Shown here piece by piece: positions 1 through 11,937 of a stretch of DNA of 64,000 nt. Under the pieces are notes generated by a model. It had not been told where the DNA came from. It was given only the letters and a program-made list of their open reading frames with translations, and ran no database searches. Each line of letters begins with the position of its first letter. Position 1 is the stretch's first letter. Position numbers and translations under genes: made by a program. Origin of the DNA: Siderastrea radians (lineage: Eukaryota; Cnidaria; Anthozoa; Scleractinia; Rhizangiidae); NCBI GenBank assembly GCA_964017195.1, contig OZ024898.1, forward strand, positions 16,546,475 to 16,610,474, written 5' to 3'.

Positions 1-5
1 AGGGG

Positions 6-2256
6 TTTTTTTTATTGTCATTTTAACATCTTTACATACACACATCGACTGACATTACTGACTACGTTGCATACGTTACACTACATACATTGCATTACAT
101 CACTGTCATAGATAAAGATAAACGGCCTATACACACTAAAACGAAAAAAAAAATTAAAAAAATGAAATAAAATTAATTTAATAATTAATTAAATTTAAAT
201 TTTTCCAGCGGTACAGTATCTTTTTGATACATTAAATATTAAGCAAAGGCTTCCGCTTCCCTTCATGTATGTTAAGTCTGTTGTTCTTTTTAGCTATTGC
301 TCGTTCAATAGATTCTGTATACCTTAATTTAGCTATAAGATGAGACAGTAATGGTTCATAGTTTTTCAGACGGTTTTGATAGATAATCTGTTTGCCAGCA
401 ATGATTATATGATTTAAAAGCAGCCAGTGAGGCCTCTTTTGTATAAGACCAAAAATGATGTCGCAATCGTTTAGAGAGTCAATGTCAATGTGTAAAGACT
501 TAACCCAAAGAACAACAGACTTCCAGAAAGCTATAGTAAATTCACAACTACATATTAGATGCTCGAGGGATTCATCTGAAATTTTACAAAAGGTGCAAAG
601 AGGTGAGTCGACTAACCTCATTTTGTATAGTGTTTTGTTAGTAAAGATTATTCGATTGAGTACTTTATATTGAAAAGCTCTTGTTTTGGTGTCTAGGGTG
701 ACAAGGTGCGGAATCAGATAGATTGAATCCCAATCAAGATTGCAAGTAGAAAATCGAGTAGTGTATTTGACTCGTGCAGAGGGATAGACCTGAATAGTCT
801 CTATCTGTTTCCAGTACAGTTTTGAGGATGTAATTGAGTCAAGGCTCAGAGTATCGTCCTTCAAATTAAGAGTGAATTTAAGGGCAGTGTTTTGAGAGAT
901 GGATCATCAGCTTCATCATTGGATTTAATGAGTTTTTCCATGCAAAAGGGAGCGATTTATAAAGACCTATAAGTAGAAGATAGTCGTTGGGATTTAGTCC
1001 GTTTACTTTAACAAAATTCCAAGGTTTGAGATTTCCATTTTTTGTCAATATGCTTCCAAGGGATATTATACCGTTAGAAGATATTTTCTTGCAGAATACG
1101 GGCTTTCCGTCAATGCGAAGGAATTGGTTGTTCCATAATACTTGTTCTAGGGCATGTTCGCGAGTTGAAACAGATAAGGTTGATAGTTTGCACCAGACTG
1201 TGAAACACTCTTTATAGAAATTTGGAAGATAGCTAGGTAAATCAGCAACACTAAAATTACAATACAAAAGAAATTTGCCCCCGTAGTCCTTCAGAAAAAA
1301 AGACAGGATGTGCTTCCAAGGGGAAATATAGTCCTGAGAATATTTTTTAAGACACATAATGCGATGTGTGTCGATTAATGTTTCAATGTGAGGCATTCTT
1401 AAACCACCGTTTTTGTAATCGCTGATAATAGCGAGACGTTTGATTTTATCCGTTCCTTTCCAAATAAATTTATAAATAACGGAGTTAGCCTGTTTTATGA
1501 TATCTTTAGAGAGACAGATGAGAGAAGCACGAAACATAAATTTGGGTATGACGAAGGACTTCACGACCTGGATTTTCCCATATAGGGTGAGGTTCCTCCA
1601 TTTCCACCCCTTCAGAATTTTCGATATCGATTTCAATACAGCATCGAAATTTAGTTCTTGACGTTTGCGCCAGTTGTAAGTAAAATGCACCCCTAGAATC
1701 TTGATTGGTTTATTAACTTTCTCTATATCGATATACGGAGGGTTCTCGTGATTGCTCCCCAACCATAAAGCTTCGGTCTTCTCCGCATTTAGTTTCAGAC
1801 CTGAGCAGATTCCAAAGCTGTCTAGAATTTTAGAAAGGCGTTGAAAGGAGTTGATTCCTTGTAAGAATGTAGTTAAGTCATCAGCAAAAGCTGCTAATTT
1901 TATTTCTCTATTTTCAACCATAATTCCTCTGATCTCCTTATCGCAACGAATTTTGATAAGCAATACCTCCAGAGCCACGATGAAAAGATAGGCCGACAGC
2001 GGGTCACCTTGTCTAACACCCCTACGTACTTCAAACATTTGTGTCGCAAAGCCGTTGTTGAGGACGCAGCTTGAAATATTGGAATAAAGTGTAGAAACCC
2101 ATTTAATGAAGGACTCACCAAAGTTAAAAGATTTCAAAGCTTTAAACAAAAAAGGCCAGCTTAATGAATCGAAAGCTTTTTCGAAGTCGAAAGCAACCAT
2201 TAGTCCAGGTAGCTGTTTGATTTTAGTGTATTCCATAATATCGTCAATTGTCCTAA
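6..2256 (-). mobile_element. 5'-truncated L1-like LINE (copy A)
   Basis: This minus-strand LINE covers the second half of an ORF2 protein. Its 3' end on the minus strand is an A-rich tail with an AATAAA hexamer at about positions 6-18. It begins abruptly inside the reverse-transcriptase domain at about 2256, where the sequence switches to BEL/Pao gag, so it looks like a typical 5'-truncated insertion. The protein is cut into two frames (878-2256 and 232-864). Positions 19-231 are its 3' untranslated region and hold no other gene. The RT resembles the better preserved copy at 10.8-16 kb. Confidence 0.8.
232..864 (-). pseudogene. LINE copy A, ORF2 C-terminal fragment
   Basis: This 210-codon frame is the C-terminal end of the same LINE ORF2. 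It contains the C-x2-C...H-x4-C zinc-ribbon-like motif near the end (PLCTFCKISDESLEHLICSC), usual for this L1-like clade and also present in the copy at 13.3-15.7 kb. It is separated from the RT frame at 878 by a frameshift and is not a separate gene. Confidence 0.7.
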
Positions 2257-2659
2257 CGGCATTCGTAACTGAGTATACTTCAATACACTTGAACGCTCTG
2301 CCAGAAAGACGTGACCGCAGATGAGTAAACTTCTGTACATTGCTTAATTTCTTGTGCGAATCAACTGAAGCAATGAACGCATCATGAAACGCAGGCCATT
2401 CCAACACATTTCCTGAAAACTTTGGCAGCTGCGATAGCGGTAACTTGACTCCCGTAATGTCCTCAGTAAATTCACTCGAAGCTGTGCATTGTATATTGAC
2501 TCCGTTTTTCGCAATAAAATCTTCTGCCCTTCCGGAGATCCGTAATATTTGTGAATGAAAGTCATCCCACTCGTTAAGAACTTCTTCCGTTAATTTGTCT
2601 TCAACACTCGCCAAACCTTCCTCCACAGAGTGTATACAGTCAGATTCGTACTCATTCAA
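878..2659 (-). pseudogene. Chimeric ORF: BEL/Pao gag joined in frame to LINE reverse transcriptase
   Basis: The 593-codon frame is a fusion of two unrelated retroelements. Residues 1 to about 134 are a BEL/Pao gag segment of the DUF1759 type (LPKFSGNVLEWPAFHDAF). From about residue 135 it becomes LINE reverse transcriptase, with the DFEKAFDSL motif, GVRQGDPLSAYLF and the catalytic FADD box, followed by the thumb and connection region. No stop lies at the junction near 2257. Neither half is complete: gag lacks its start and the RT lacks endonuclease and fingers. It most likely arose by LINE insertion into a gag gene. Translation as a fusion is possible but unproven. Confidence 0.75.
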
Positions 2660-3345
2660 CTTCTTCTATTGACGCTCAATTCTCGCGGGTGCGGCTTCTG
2701 CATCCATTAATTTCTCCAACTCGTTGCACACACCTTTTGCATTTTTCTCCAGGAAATTTAATCTTCTTTCGACCGCAATAAATTTCGAGCCATGGACAAG
2801 TCGATCCTGATCCGTTTCCATTCTTGCTTCGTCGGATGGCTTATCGAAAGACCGCTTCTGTTAAAGACTCCCAAAACTTTTGAAAGCGACTCTTCAACAT
2901 AAGCTCCCATTTTATTAACGGAAAACTCTATTTGGTCAATTTTTTTATCCGACTTACGTTACTGGTCGGCAATAGATGAAATAGACTCGTCCAATTTCTG
3001 TTCAACATCAGCCATTATTTCTGAAACAGACGCTTCTTTCTCATTCGAATGCGGGCTCTTGACTGCGGATCTTTTCCGTGGCGTCGGCACAGGAGTTCCA
3101 TTTTCCAATGTAAATTTTCCCTTGTAGTACTCGAGTAATCGCTCTTTGAGACTTGCTTTCGCTCCGTCTTGAGTTAATCCAAATGTAAAACAAAAGGTCC
3201 TCAAATCCTCGATGCTCAACTTGTTTACCAATTCCTTCGCCTCATCTAAATTCTTCGGAATTAGCAATACTTCTTCTGCATTTGCCATGTTCGTGCTTCG
3301 GCCGTAACTTCATAAATAAATTACCTCGCTCTGCTACCAAATGTA
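2257..3345 (-). mobile_element. BEL/Pao LTR retrotransposon, 5' gag fragment
   Basis: Minus-strand remnant of the first part of a BEL/Pao element. An open frame of 109 codons (2959-3288) begins with an ATG and has a SAP-like helix-turn-helix N-terminus followed by an acidic helical region. The DUF1759 part follows at 2257-2659. Between 2660 and 2958 the frame is broken by stops. Just upstream of the ATG, the minus strand at about 3315-3345 reads TTTGGTAGCAGAGCG, the kind of primer-binding-site sequence that follows BEL LTRs. No second LTR or pol is visible; the element ends in the LINE. Confidence 0.65.
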
Positions 3346-4680
3346 CGGGCCCAAAGACTTCACTGCGCACAGAAGCAAAAAAAAACGTACCCTTAGTTTT
3401 CGAGACATCCGTGTCGTCGGAGACTAAACAGCAACGTTGCTGTGTGACGAAAGAAGAAGAAGAACTTGTCCTTAAAGCATATCATCAGTGTACAGAAGGA
3501 TGGGATGAAATCCTTAGATTTATTTAAAAAAAAACCGTAATATCCATGTCGAGACTGTGGAGTACCGTAAGAACGCAGGAAAAAAAGTCGTGATTGTGCA
3601 GAATTGTCAACCAAAACATAAAGAAAGCAAGCCAGGAAAGCAAACCAAAAGCTTGTCGCAACCAAGTACTTCTCAAAGCGTGCTGCAAATTATGGGGAAA
3701 AAAATCTGAGATGCCTTACGCGAGCAACTCCACTCCAGAGAAGCGACGGCTGAGTAAGTTTGATTGTAAAGCAAATGTACAAAGTAGTGATTCTTGTGAA
3801 GAGGAGCTTCCCATTGAACGTGGTGACCCTTCTGGTGCTGATGAAGAGGAGCAAGCCAGGCCTAGTGGAAGCGATGTCCTCCGTGGGTACGAAAGCACCA
3901 AAAAAACACAAAGGAAGAAGGGGAAGAAACGTCAAAAGTATTGCCAAGGAAGCAAATCAGGCACACACACAGATGTGCAATAAGGCCATGCGTACGGAAT
4001 TTGGCGGGAAATTTGCCGTGGCAGCCGGACGTGTTCCTCTTGCGGCCGCTTAATCTGCCAAAGTAGACGCCTCTCCGGCATTTAGCTTACACAAAACACA
4101 ATATATGTTCTTCTAGAAAAAGCAATGCACCGTTGCAAACGATAATGCCCGGAAAAAAATAAGAGAGGCGAACAGGGCTCAATTGAAGAAGAGTTTAATA
4201 AGCACTGCGAAGAAATCCAAAGTGGCCGCCGACGAAAGTCCAAATATTGAAGAAACAATTCGTACGATGAACAAGCAAGAAGAGCCGGGTCTCCTCGAAA
4301 TCAAGCAACTATAGGTGGATATTCAGATCCAAATAGCAACGGTTCTTACTGAAAATGTAGCGTATAGGATGGAAATCAAAGAAATGAAGGATTCCCCCAA
4401 TTTTAACGAGAAGGAACTTTAAAGGATCTGAAAGACTCCCTGCAAAAGACCAGGTTTCCCTGTTGTTGTGCTGTCTGTTTCTATTCAATTTATATGTGAT
4501 GTGCTCTGCTGTGTCTGGTTTAACCTCCTTTATTTTTGTTTCTCTTAGTGTGTTTCTTTGCACTAAATGCATACCGGTATTTCATGTTGCAATAGTTTAT
4601 ATGGGAATAATTTCTCGCCTCATTACTCTTTGGGTGAAAATTGCGAAATTCCTCGTTTTTCTTCACAATGACAAAAGGAA
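3346..4680. other. Decayed repeat sequence, possibly LINE ORF1 remains
   Basis: This stretch holds only short frames with no recognised domain. A basic, Lys/Arg-rich frame of 129 codons runs on the plus strand at 3594-3983. Stop-interrupted coding-like sequence with coiled-coil character continues to about 4440. Because the LINE endonuclease frame starts at 4681, this may be the ruined ORF1 and 5' region of LINE copy B. Part of 3346-3600 may be BEL LTR. Confidence 0.3.
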
Positions 4681-5440
4681 ATGGACCTTATAACTGGATC
4701 AATGAACGCTAGGGGCTTGGGAGACAGGACTAAGCGACGGGAACTTTTTAACTGGCTTCGAAAAAAGCAATTATCGATGTATTTTATTCAAGAAGGTCAC
4801 TGTACCGAAAATAATATGCACGACTGGCGAGCTGAATGGGGATACCAAGCTCTCTTCAGCTGCTACACCAGTACAAAGGCAGGTGTTATTATATTGTTTG
4901 ATAATAACTTCACCTTTCAAATTTCGAGAACATACTGTGATCCCGAGGGATGATTTATAATCTGTGACGTGATGGGAAATGAGAAACAACTAACTTTGGT
5001 TAATTTATACGCTCCAAACGACGATGATCCTACTTTCTCTACCTCTGAACATTTAACCGATATCAAGTGCAATGACATTATAATAGGAGGCGATTACAAT
5101 TTTACTTAGTGCTTGACGTTAAGAAAGATAAAAAGGGTGGCCTAGCAAAAACCCACAAAAAATCGCTGGAAATTATAAACAGCTTTTGCGGCGTCTTAGA
5201 TTTGATCGACCGTCTGGAGACTCCAAAACCCTGAATTACGACGATTCACAAAATTGGATCGAGACAAAGGAACCCGGAAATACACTGTAGACTTGACTTT
5301 TTTCTGGTAAGCCAGTGCACAGTCTGTAACACCATCAACACAGACATTGTCCCAGGTTACAAAACAGATCATTCAATGATCACCTTGCAATTATCTCTAC
5401 ACAGTAACCTACGAGGACGAGGTTTCTGGAAATTAAACAC
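4681..5440 (+). pseudogene. LINE copy B endonuclease domain
   Basis: The frame opens with ITGSMNARGLGDRTKRRELF, matching the start of the intact copy at 11,938 (LNVRGLRNEEKRRSIFSYL). Q-E-G appears in place of the catalytic Q-E-T. A stop occurs at 4953 and later pieces lie in other frames. It corresponds to the N-terminal nuclease that nicks target DNA in this family, but this copy cannot be functional. Confidence 0.65.
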
Positions 5441-5760
5441 CTCTTTTTTAAAGGACGAAGAATATGCAAAACAAATTGGAACAATTATTATGACTCAAAC
5501 AAAAGATGAATACGCACAAGATAACACTGTTACACCCGGTTCATTTTGGGAAATGAAAAATGAAATTAGAGAAGCATCAATTAATTATGGAAACAAAAAA
5601 GAGAAATCTCATGCAAAAGCAGGATGACATTAAAAAATCAATAAAAATCCTTGAGGAACAAGTTGCTAAATTAAATACTCATGCAAAGGATTCCCAAAAT
5701 CTGTGGACGGAATTAGAAAAGAAATTCAATACCAGACAAAAGGGGCGATTTTAAGATCTA

Positions 5761-6409
5761 AGGGTGCGTTTCTTTGGGAGAATCCGAAAACGGATTTGTG
5801 ATCCCAGATCATATGGATTGTTCGACACCAAAGAAACGCAAAATCCGAAAAAGGATTATTTTGTAATGACAAGACAGGCTGGAGGCACGCAATATATATA
5901 TCAGAACGATAATTCTCTCGTACTGCCCCAGAATTCAACTAGAATGGAATACAAATAATTTATAAACAAGGACAGTATCTGCAGTAGCTCAAGTGAACTC
6001 GCTATTTGCGTTCACAGGTAGCCAAATCTGGTCCCTGAATTACAGAAATGGTACACAAATGAAGTTATCCTGACGTGTCAATGCTTCTGTCTGTACTTTT
6101 GAAGAAACCTTTTCAAATATACCGAGCGGCTTAATCACCTGAATTTTCTTTTTCACGATCGAATGTTTTGTCACGCAGGATCGAGAGAAAATATGGCGAG
6201 ACCAGTAAATTTGCATGGAAGACCGCTTGACAGATGTACTATTTTCGGATCCGTCCCCCAAAGAAACGCACGGATCATGAATCCTAAAAGTCCGGATTTA
6301 GATTTGATCTGATGTATCCACTCGGAGTGTGGATTCTTCAGATCACTAATCCCTGATGAATCCATTTTCGGATTAAGGTAAAGAAACACAAAATCCGTTT
6401 TTGGATACA
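5761..6409. mobile_element. MITE-like non-autonomous DNA transposon inside LINE copy B
   Basis: The LINE coding sequence stops making sense at about 5760 and resumes at about 6410 with residues that match the next stretch of the intact copy. The left edge carries GGTGCGTTTCTTTGG (5763-5777), and the inverted form CCAAAGAAACGCAC occurs at about 6258-6271; shorter copies of the same motif occur near 5830 and 6380. This nested inverted structure without a coding frame is typical of MITEs. Exact ends and target duplication are uncertain. Confidence 0.55.
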
Positions 6410-6601
6410 AGAATCTCAATGGTACAACGAGCGAGAAAAATACCAAATATTTTCTCAATTTAGAGAAGCGGCACTGTAAGCAAGGTACGATTACACAATT
6501 GAAAATTAACGTTAAGGATTTTATTCAATCAAACAGAGAAATCTTACACGAGTGTGAGACTTGTTAAAAAAATCTTTATATAAGCTCAAAAACGCAAGTT
6601 A

Positions 6602-7728
6602 GTGATTTCCCGGAAGACTTCTTTCCACCGCCAAGAAGTAGTAAATAACGAAAAACAATCTTTCTGTGAAGGCCAGCTAACTTCTAAGGAATGTTTAGAG
6701 GCTATAAAAAATATGACCGCGGGGAAGTCACCTGACACGGATGGCCTACCATGTGAATTCTATTTGGTTTTCTGGAAAGACATAGGTGAAACTCTTACAA
6801 ATGCTTTATTTTTTTCTTATGAAACAGGAAAACTGACCATATCACAAAGGCGAAGAGTCATCATACTTATACTAAGAAGGATGCTGACCCAAACTTGATT
6901 AAAAATTGGCATCCACTAACACTATTAAATTGCGATTACAAGATTGCTTCAAAAGCCATTGCAAACCGGATCAAAACAGCTCTACCCGAGCTTATATCAG
7001 ACGATCAGACAGGCTTCATTAAAAACAGATGTATCAGTGACAACATACGTACGTTAGATAGAGTCATCAAGTATACAGCTAATAAAAAAGTCCCTGGACT
7101 TCTGCTTTTCTTCGATTTCGAAAAGGCTTTTGATACTATCGAGTGGTCTTTTATCAATAAAACCCTTCAGCATTTCGATTTTGGCCCCTCGCTCTCACGT
7201 GGGATCAGGCTATTTTACTGCGACATTGAAAGTTGCATCCTTAACAACGGATGGACGAGCAACTTCTTTCATCTAAGTCGAGGCGTCAGACAAGGTTGCC
7301 CTCTGTTGCCTTATCTTTTCATACTTTCTGCAGAAATAACTGCTGAAGCTATACGCAATAGGAGAGACATTAGAGGCATTAAAATACAAGATACTGAATT
7401 TAAATTGAGCCAATATGCAGACGATACGACGCTCATTTAAGATGGATCCGAAGAATCGTTCAAAAGCTCGCTTACATTGATAGACAATTTTGGCAAAATG
7501 TCTGGCCTCAGGCTGAACGACAGGAAAACAGAAGCTTTATGGATAGGTTCCAAAACGAACTGCAATCAAAACTTTTGTCCAGAGAACAACTTTAAATGGC
7601 AAAAAGAAAAAGTAAAGGCACTAGGCATTTGGTTCGCAACGGATCAAAGGTCTGAGACTTTCTTTGAGGGAAAAATAGTGTCTAAACATCATTTTCTATC
7701 TCTACCCCGCTCTGGCAAAATTCATTAA
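6602..7728 (+). pseudogene. LINE copy B reverse transcriptase
   Basis: Three frames (6602-6898, 6895-7440, 7477-7728) together cover RT fingers, palm and early thumb. The palm has FFDFEKAFDTIEW, the RGVRQGCPL box and a YADD catalytic box at about 7411-7425, directly before a TAA stop at 7438. The frameshift at 6895 and the stop show that it is dead. Confidence 0.75.
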
Positions 7729-8696
7729 TAAGGATAAACAACGCGCCACTATTATGTAAAGAATGGCTTTCCAAGGGTATAACACAAGTAAAACATTTGA
7801 TGGATGATTCTTATAACTTCCAGTCAGACCACTAACTTTTTTTGAATAATCTGTGCATTGAAATTTTTGCAACAACAAACCCCAAGATCGCAGCAGAAGT
7901 ATAAAAGTCTTTAATTCTTTTTTAAAGAACCAATAACCTTCAAGAATTCTGTACAAGAAACTAATTTCGGACAAAGGGGAACAACCATTATCATGTCAAG
8001 AGAGATGGCAGAAAGATATGGAGTTTAGAGCTAATAAAAAGATGAATTGGAGGAAAGCCTACCGATTGACTGCTGTGTGTGCAAGGAGCTCTAAATTAAT
8101 TGATTTTAATTTCAGATTTTTACATAGACGGCTAGCGACAAACAGTTTTCTGCAAAAAATAGGAATTAAAGAGGACGAAAGATGAACCTTGTGCCATGAC
8201 AAAAAAGACGATTTGATACACTGATTCTGGGAATATGAAAAAACCAAAATATTTTGGAATAACCTTTCGATATGGCTACAGGCGTGCTAGATTCTTTCAA
8301 ATGAGAACCATTTAGAGATGGAGACCGCCTTAGGCCTGAAGCCAGACAACTCTAATTTCAAACTTCAAATAAACTTCTGTTGCCAAATAGCTAAGTACAC
8401 ATTTGGATATATCGTTCGAAAGAACGGTACCAACTCAAAACAACTTCTTGATTTTTCTGAAACCATGATAAGCACCAAATGGAAAACAAGACACCAAGCA
8501 ATGGAAAGAAATGGAAGTCATTGTATTGTCGCTGAAAAGGTCTCCTGAACCCATAACCCAAAAATCTCAAATGTCTATCCTACTTTTCTATTTGATAATA
8601 TACTTACGCATTTAAGAATATGTTTTCACCTCAAAGAAAAAAATTATTACATGACTAGAAAAAGTATTTAAAATTTCTTTTTAATTTAGTGCGATT

Positions 8697-8961
8697 AGTA
8701 CAAATCAAAACAAATAACTTTATTATAGTCTCAATCTTATAGCCGTGCACAAGTGCACTACTAATCGGGGAAACTGAACATCGAATTGGAATTTGGAGAT
8801 GTTGGTTTTTGAGGAGAGGGGAAAACCGGAGTACCCGGAGAAAAACAAACAAACGAGAACCGACGACAAACTCAACCCACATATGACACCGGCACCGGGA
8901 GTCGAACCCAGGCCACATTGGTGGGAGGCGAGTGCTCTCACCACTGCGCCACCCCTGCTCC
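8697..8961 (-). mobile_element. tRNA-derived SINE (copy 1)
   Basis: On the minus strand the element starts with a tRNA-like head of about 75 bp: A-box TGGCGCAGTGGTGAGAG and B-box GGGTTCGACTCC. A body follows containing TCTCCGGGTACTCCGG and CCCTCTCCTCAAAAACC. A close relative lies in plus orientation at 46,773. The tail fades in AT-rich DNA near 8700. It would be transcribed by Pol III and mobilised by a LINE; which LINE cannot be told. Confidence 0.8.
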
Positions 8962-9902
8962 CCTGAGCAGCTGTAAAGTATTACTACTATAATGTAATGT
9001 CATTTATTGGCGGCAGCCGTAAGTTTTAGATATAAGTACTGTATAAGATATATGTATATATATAATGTCATTTTTTTCTCCTGTTTATAACGGCAACTCT
9101 AAATATTTTGTACCTTTAATAAAGGTATTAATTAATTAATAAAACAAGGCTATGCGTACGACGGACAAAATAATTTCCCTGTTAGATAAATTTGAAGATA
9201 CGGACAGCAACTGACTTTCTGAAATGGTGATTACCGCAATTTATGCTGTCACGAAAATAGTTTAATACCCTGGCCCGAGAGGCCTTTTTCTCTCAAATGA
9301 ACTTGAGCCGCGAAGGGGCGACGGCCGAGCTGCCAGGGTAATAGTTTAAAGGGTTGAATTAACTGCTTGTTTGTACAAAATAAAGATAATTACCATGTTT
9401 AGTGAGTGTTAGCCACTGTTAGTGGGACATTATCACATGAAGTGTGCTGATGCGAAACATGTCTGTTTAAAGTAGGCATTGGAGTCAAAATGTATTATAA
9501 CAATCGCAACTGCTGTGTAAACTGATATCTTCAACAAATTCACAAACTGCCATGCTTAGCTACAACCTTTACACTTGCAACTCATGAGAGAAATGTGAGT
9601 TGATGAAAAATTGGCATCTTTGAGCCATAAACAAGAAAATCCCTGAGTTGACATGAGGTCATAACTAGTTTGAGTCTGCTGACATCTAAGTGAGTGTGGT
9701 CCTGAAATGCTCTGTTGTTGGTGAAAGTGGCAGTCACCAACAGCACTCCTTTTGAGGATTACACTCAACTGAACGATCACACTCAACCTACTTAATAATT
9801 AACAGAAATAGTGGTACGTTTCTGTGGCTGCACACCTCACAAGAAGCATATTGTACAGAAATTGAGCTGAGACTGTAAAATATTATGTTCTTCATCTTAC
9901 AG
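8962..9902. other. Intergenic, no gene seen; small palindromic repeat
   Basis: AT-rich DNA without a convincing coding frame. At about 9265-9345 two inverted arms (TACCCTGGC and GCCAGGGTA) enclose a GC-rich centre, a hairpin-forming repeat of MITE type. The end of this stretch (9880-9902) looks like a pyrimidine-rich splice acceptor. Confidence 0.4.
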
Positions 9903-9964
9903 ATGATCCAGCAGCCAATAATGACCCTGAGTCTGATGACGAAGACGAGGAGGATGACGATGAT
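9903..9964 (+). CDS. Possible host exon coding an acidic stretch
   Basis: A pyrimidine-rich tract ending in CAG at 9902 is followed by 62 bp ending at a GTGAGA donor at 9965. Read with two leading bases, it gives 20 codons, DPAANNDPESDD then a D/E run, and stops exactly at a codon boundary. Acidic runs of this kind are common in nuclear proteins. No neighbouring exon was found, so this may be a chance match. Confidence 0.3.
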
Positions 9965-10043
9965 GTGAGACAGCTTTATATTTTTACTGTTATTATTACC
10001 AAAATGTTTGATAAATCAATCAATATGTCAATAAGTCACTCAC

Positions 10044-10079
<36 letters not shown>

Positions 10080-10737
10080 CCACTCAACTTATTAATAAAT
10101 ACATGTACAGGTGACATTACAGCTTGTAGGTTATTTTCATTTCAAACAAGCAATCTATCGATCAATCAACCAAACAATCCATTACAGTCAAAGCGCTTCA
10201 CGCATGAACGGTCATTTAATGAAGATTGCATTCTTCACGTGCGCATTACTTTCTTTAATTGGATAAAGGTATTCTTGTAGATAGATTGAAAGATTACGAT
10301 TATTTTTCGATGAACGAAATCGATTCTTCAAAAGGTCCCACGTAACATCAGAAATCGTCTACATGGCGCACTCGGAAGAAGTGCTAATCAATTACTTCAG
10401 GGATGTCATCCGTTATCAAGGATCTTAACCTCCAAAGCAAACAAGAAAATGGTTGAGTCGTCGCGTGGACTGAATAGTGTCGGAAGATTTTATGAACAGC
10501 TCCTTTTGGCACTCTCGTGTTCCGTGGAATATCTGATCATGACAACCCCAATCCAGCATTGAAAAGGTTAACGATTTCGTTCCTTGCATTAAAAGGCAAA
10601 GGTTTGCTCGTTGCTTGCATTAGAAGGCAAAGGTTTACCAGGATCCTAAAAGCTCCCAAGCGAATTTCTTGCCATTTGGAGTTAGGAAACCTAAACTTTC
10701 ATGTTCCGATCATGTAGACCGCAACACACCGCGGCGA
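9965..10737. repeat. Simple repeat (CAAT)n and unremarkable intergenic DNA
   Basis: A tetranucleotide run of CAAT/TCAA type occupies about 10,016-10,080, with scattered single units to 10,180. The rest up to the LINE start near 10,738 has no recognisable gene; a 66-codon frame at 10,517 has no features. Similar scattered CAAT units recur at 16.85-17.1 kb. Confidence 0.6.
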
Positions 10738-10846
10738 AAACCGTTACAGGTTTAAAATTGTGGCGGCTGTCGAAGATGGACGCGTGTTTGTAAGCTCGCT
10801 CGCTCGAGAGGGAAGAAGTAAGTTCAAATGTTGAATTAACTCGAGT

Positions 10847-11674
10847 ATGACAAAATCTGGAAGAAGAAAAAGAAAAAAGTTAAGTAGTTCGTCAAGTATT
10901 GAAGGTCCCTCAACTGTCCAAGACAAGGAAGGCGAAGTATCAGACTCAGAAATGCCTGCAGCAATGGCGTCCGAAGAAAGCGTCAACGAAACTCCTTCTC
11001 TGGCTGACGTATGGAAAGTTCTTACAGAGATTAAAACGAATATGGAGAAGCTGGTACTTGATGTGGAATTTACAAAGGGTCAAGTCGACTTTTTGGTTAA
11101 AGAAAATAAAGGATTAAAGTCCAAGGTAAAATACCTCGAGGAACAGGTAAAAGCGTCCAAGAAAGAATTGGAAGATATGGAACAAAGACTCGACGAGGTT
11201 GAAGCCAAACATGATGACTTGGAACAATACACCCGAAAATTTAATCTAGTGATACACGGAATCCCCGAACGCGAAGAAGAAGATAACATCGAGAATGTTA
11301 TTAAATTAGGAAAACTTCTAGAAGTTAATTTATCTAGCGGGGACATAGACATTGTTCACAGAATGAAAACAAAAAGCAAGGACAAACCTCGGCCAATTAT
11401 TGCACGTTTCAGCAATTACAACGCAAAAAGCAAGTTATATAAAGCTAGATTAAATTTACGAAACGTTGACCTACAAGATTTAGGAGCGGAGAAGATTTTT
11501 ATTAATGAGAATCTGACGGCATGGAGAGCTGAGCTGTTCAAAGAGGCGAGAAAAGTCAAGAAAAAATACAACAACGGCAAAACGTGGACTGTCGACGGGA
11601 AAATTTTTCTGAAAACAGATCTCACCGCTAAAGTTCTAAAGATTGACTCTTATGAAGACTTGAAAGCACTTTAA
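10847..11674 (+). CDS. LINE ORF1 protein (coiled coil plus RRM-like RNA-binding domain)
   Basis: 275 codons. Residues 1-50 are basic then Ser/Glu-rich; about 70-125 form a heptad-rich coiled coil ending in LEQYTRKFNLVIHGIPE, the usual junction into the RNA-binding domain; about 130-210 look like the L1 ORF1p RRM (DIVHRMKTKSKDKPRPII), followed by a C-terminal domain (INENLTAWRAELFKEA). In the family this protein binds its own RNA as a trimer and chaperones target-primed reverse transcription. The frame is intact. An in-frame ATG at 10,847 with upstream stops supports the start. Confidence 0.85.
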   Translation: MTKSGRRKRKKLSSSSSIEGPSTVQDKEGEVSDSEMPAAMASEESVNETPSLADVWKVLTEIKTNMEKLVLDVEFTKGQVDFLVKENKGLKSKVKYLEEQVKASKKELEDMEQRLDEVEAKHDDLEQYTRKFNLVIHGIPEREEEDNIENVIKLGKLLEVNLSSGDIDIVHRMKTKSKDKPRPIIARFSNYNAKSKLYKARLNLRNVDLQDLGAEKIFINENLTAWRAELFKEARKVKKKYNNGKTWTVDGKIFLKTDLTAKVLKIDSYEDLKAL

Positions 11675-11937
11675 TCAGAAACGAAAGTCCAAAAAAAACA
11701 AAAACAAACAAATAGTCCGGAACACTAAACATTTTCAGATTTTGCATACCACTTAGTAAATTATGTAATTTGTCGACCTCTCTAGTTAGCACCTGGGTGT
11801 TTGAGGCTGTTTAGCCGGTTTGTTGGTTTATTCCCCAGGAGAGGTAAGTAATTTGTATAAATCGTTCTTTGTTTCGTCCTATTGTTATCTTTTGTGGTGT
11901 TAGATAGATACATTTGTTTTATTTTTTGATAATTTGA
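11675..11937 (+). other. Spacer between LINE ORF1 and ORF2
   Basis: AT-rich spacer with stops in all forward frames. It probably carries the reinitiation context for ORF2; no structure is evident. Confidence 0.5.

Larger units (their letters stand above)
4681..8650 (+). mobile_element. Decayed L1-like LINE (copy B)
   Basis: Full-length but ruined ORF2 of an L1-like LINE. An apurinic endonuclease N-terminus is at 4681-5400, a coiled linker at 5400-5757, RT at 6600-7730 with DFEKAFDTI, GVRQGCPLLPYLF and YADDT, and C-terminal remnants to about 8550. Many frameshifts and stops interrupt it, so it is inactive. It shares residue patterns with copies A and C. A 650-bp MITE interrupts the linker between endonuclease and RT. 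Confidence 0.8.

Noticed and set aside
3594..3983. 129-codon basic frame as a host gene
   Set aside because: No domain, lies between decayed retroelements, and the continuation is full of stops.
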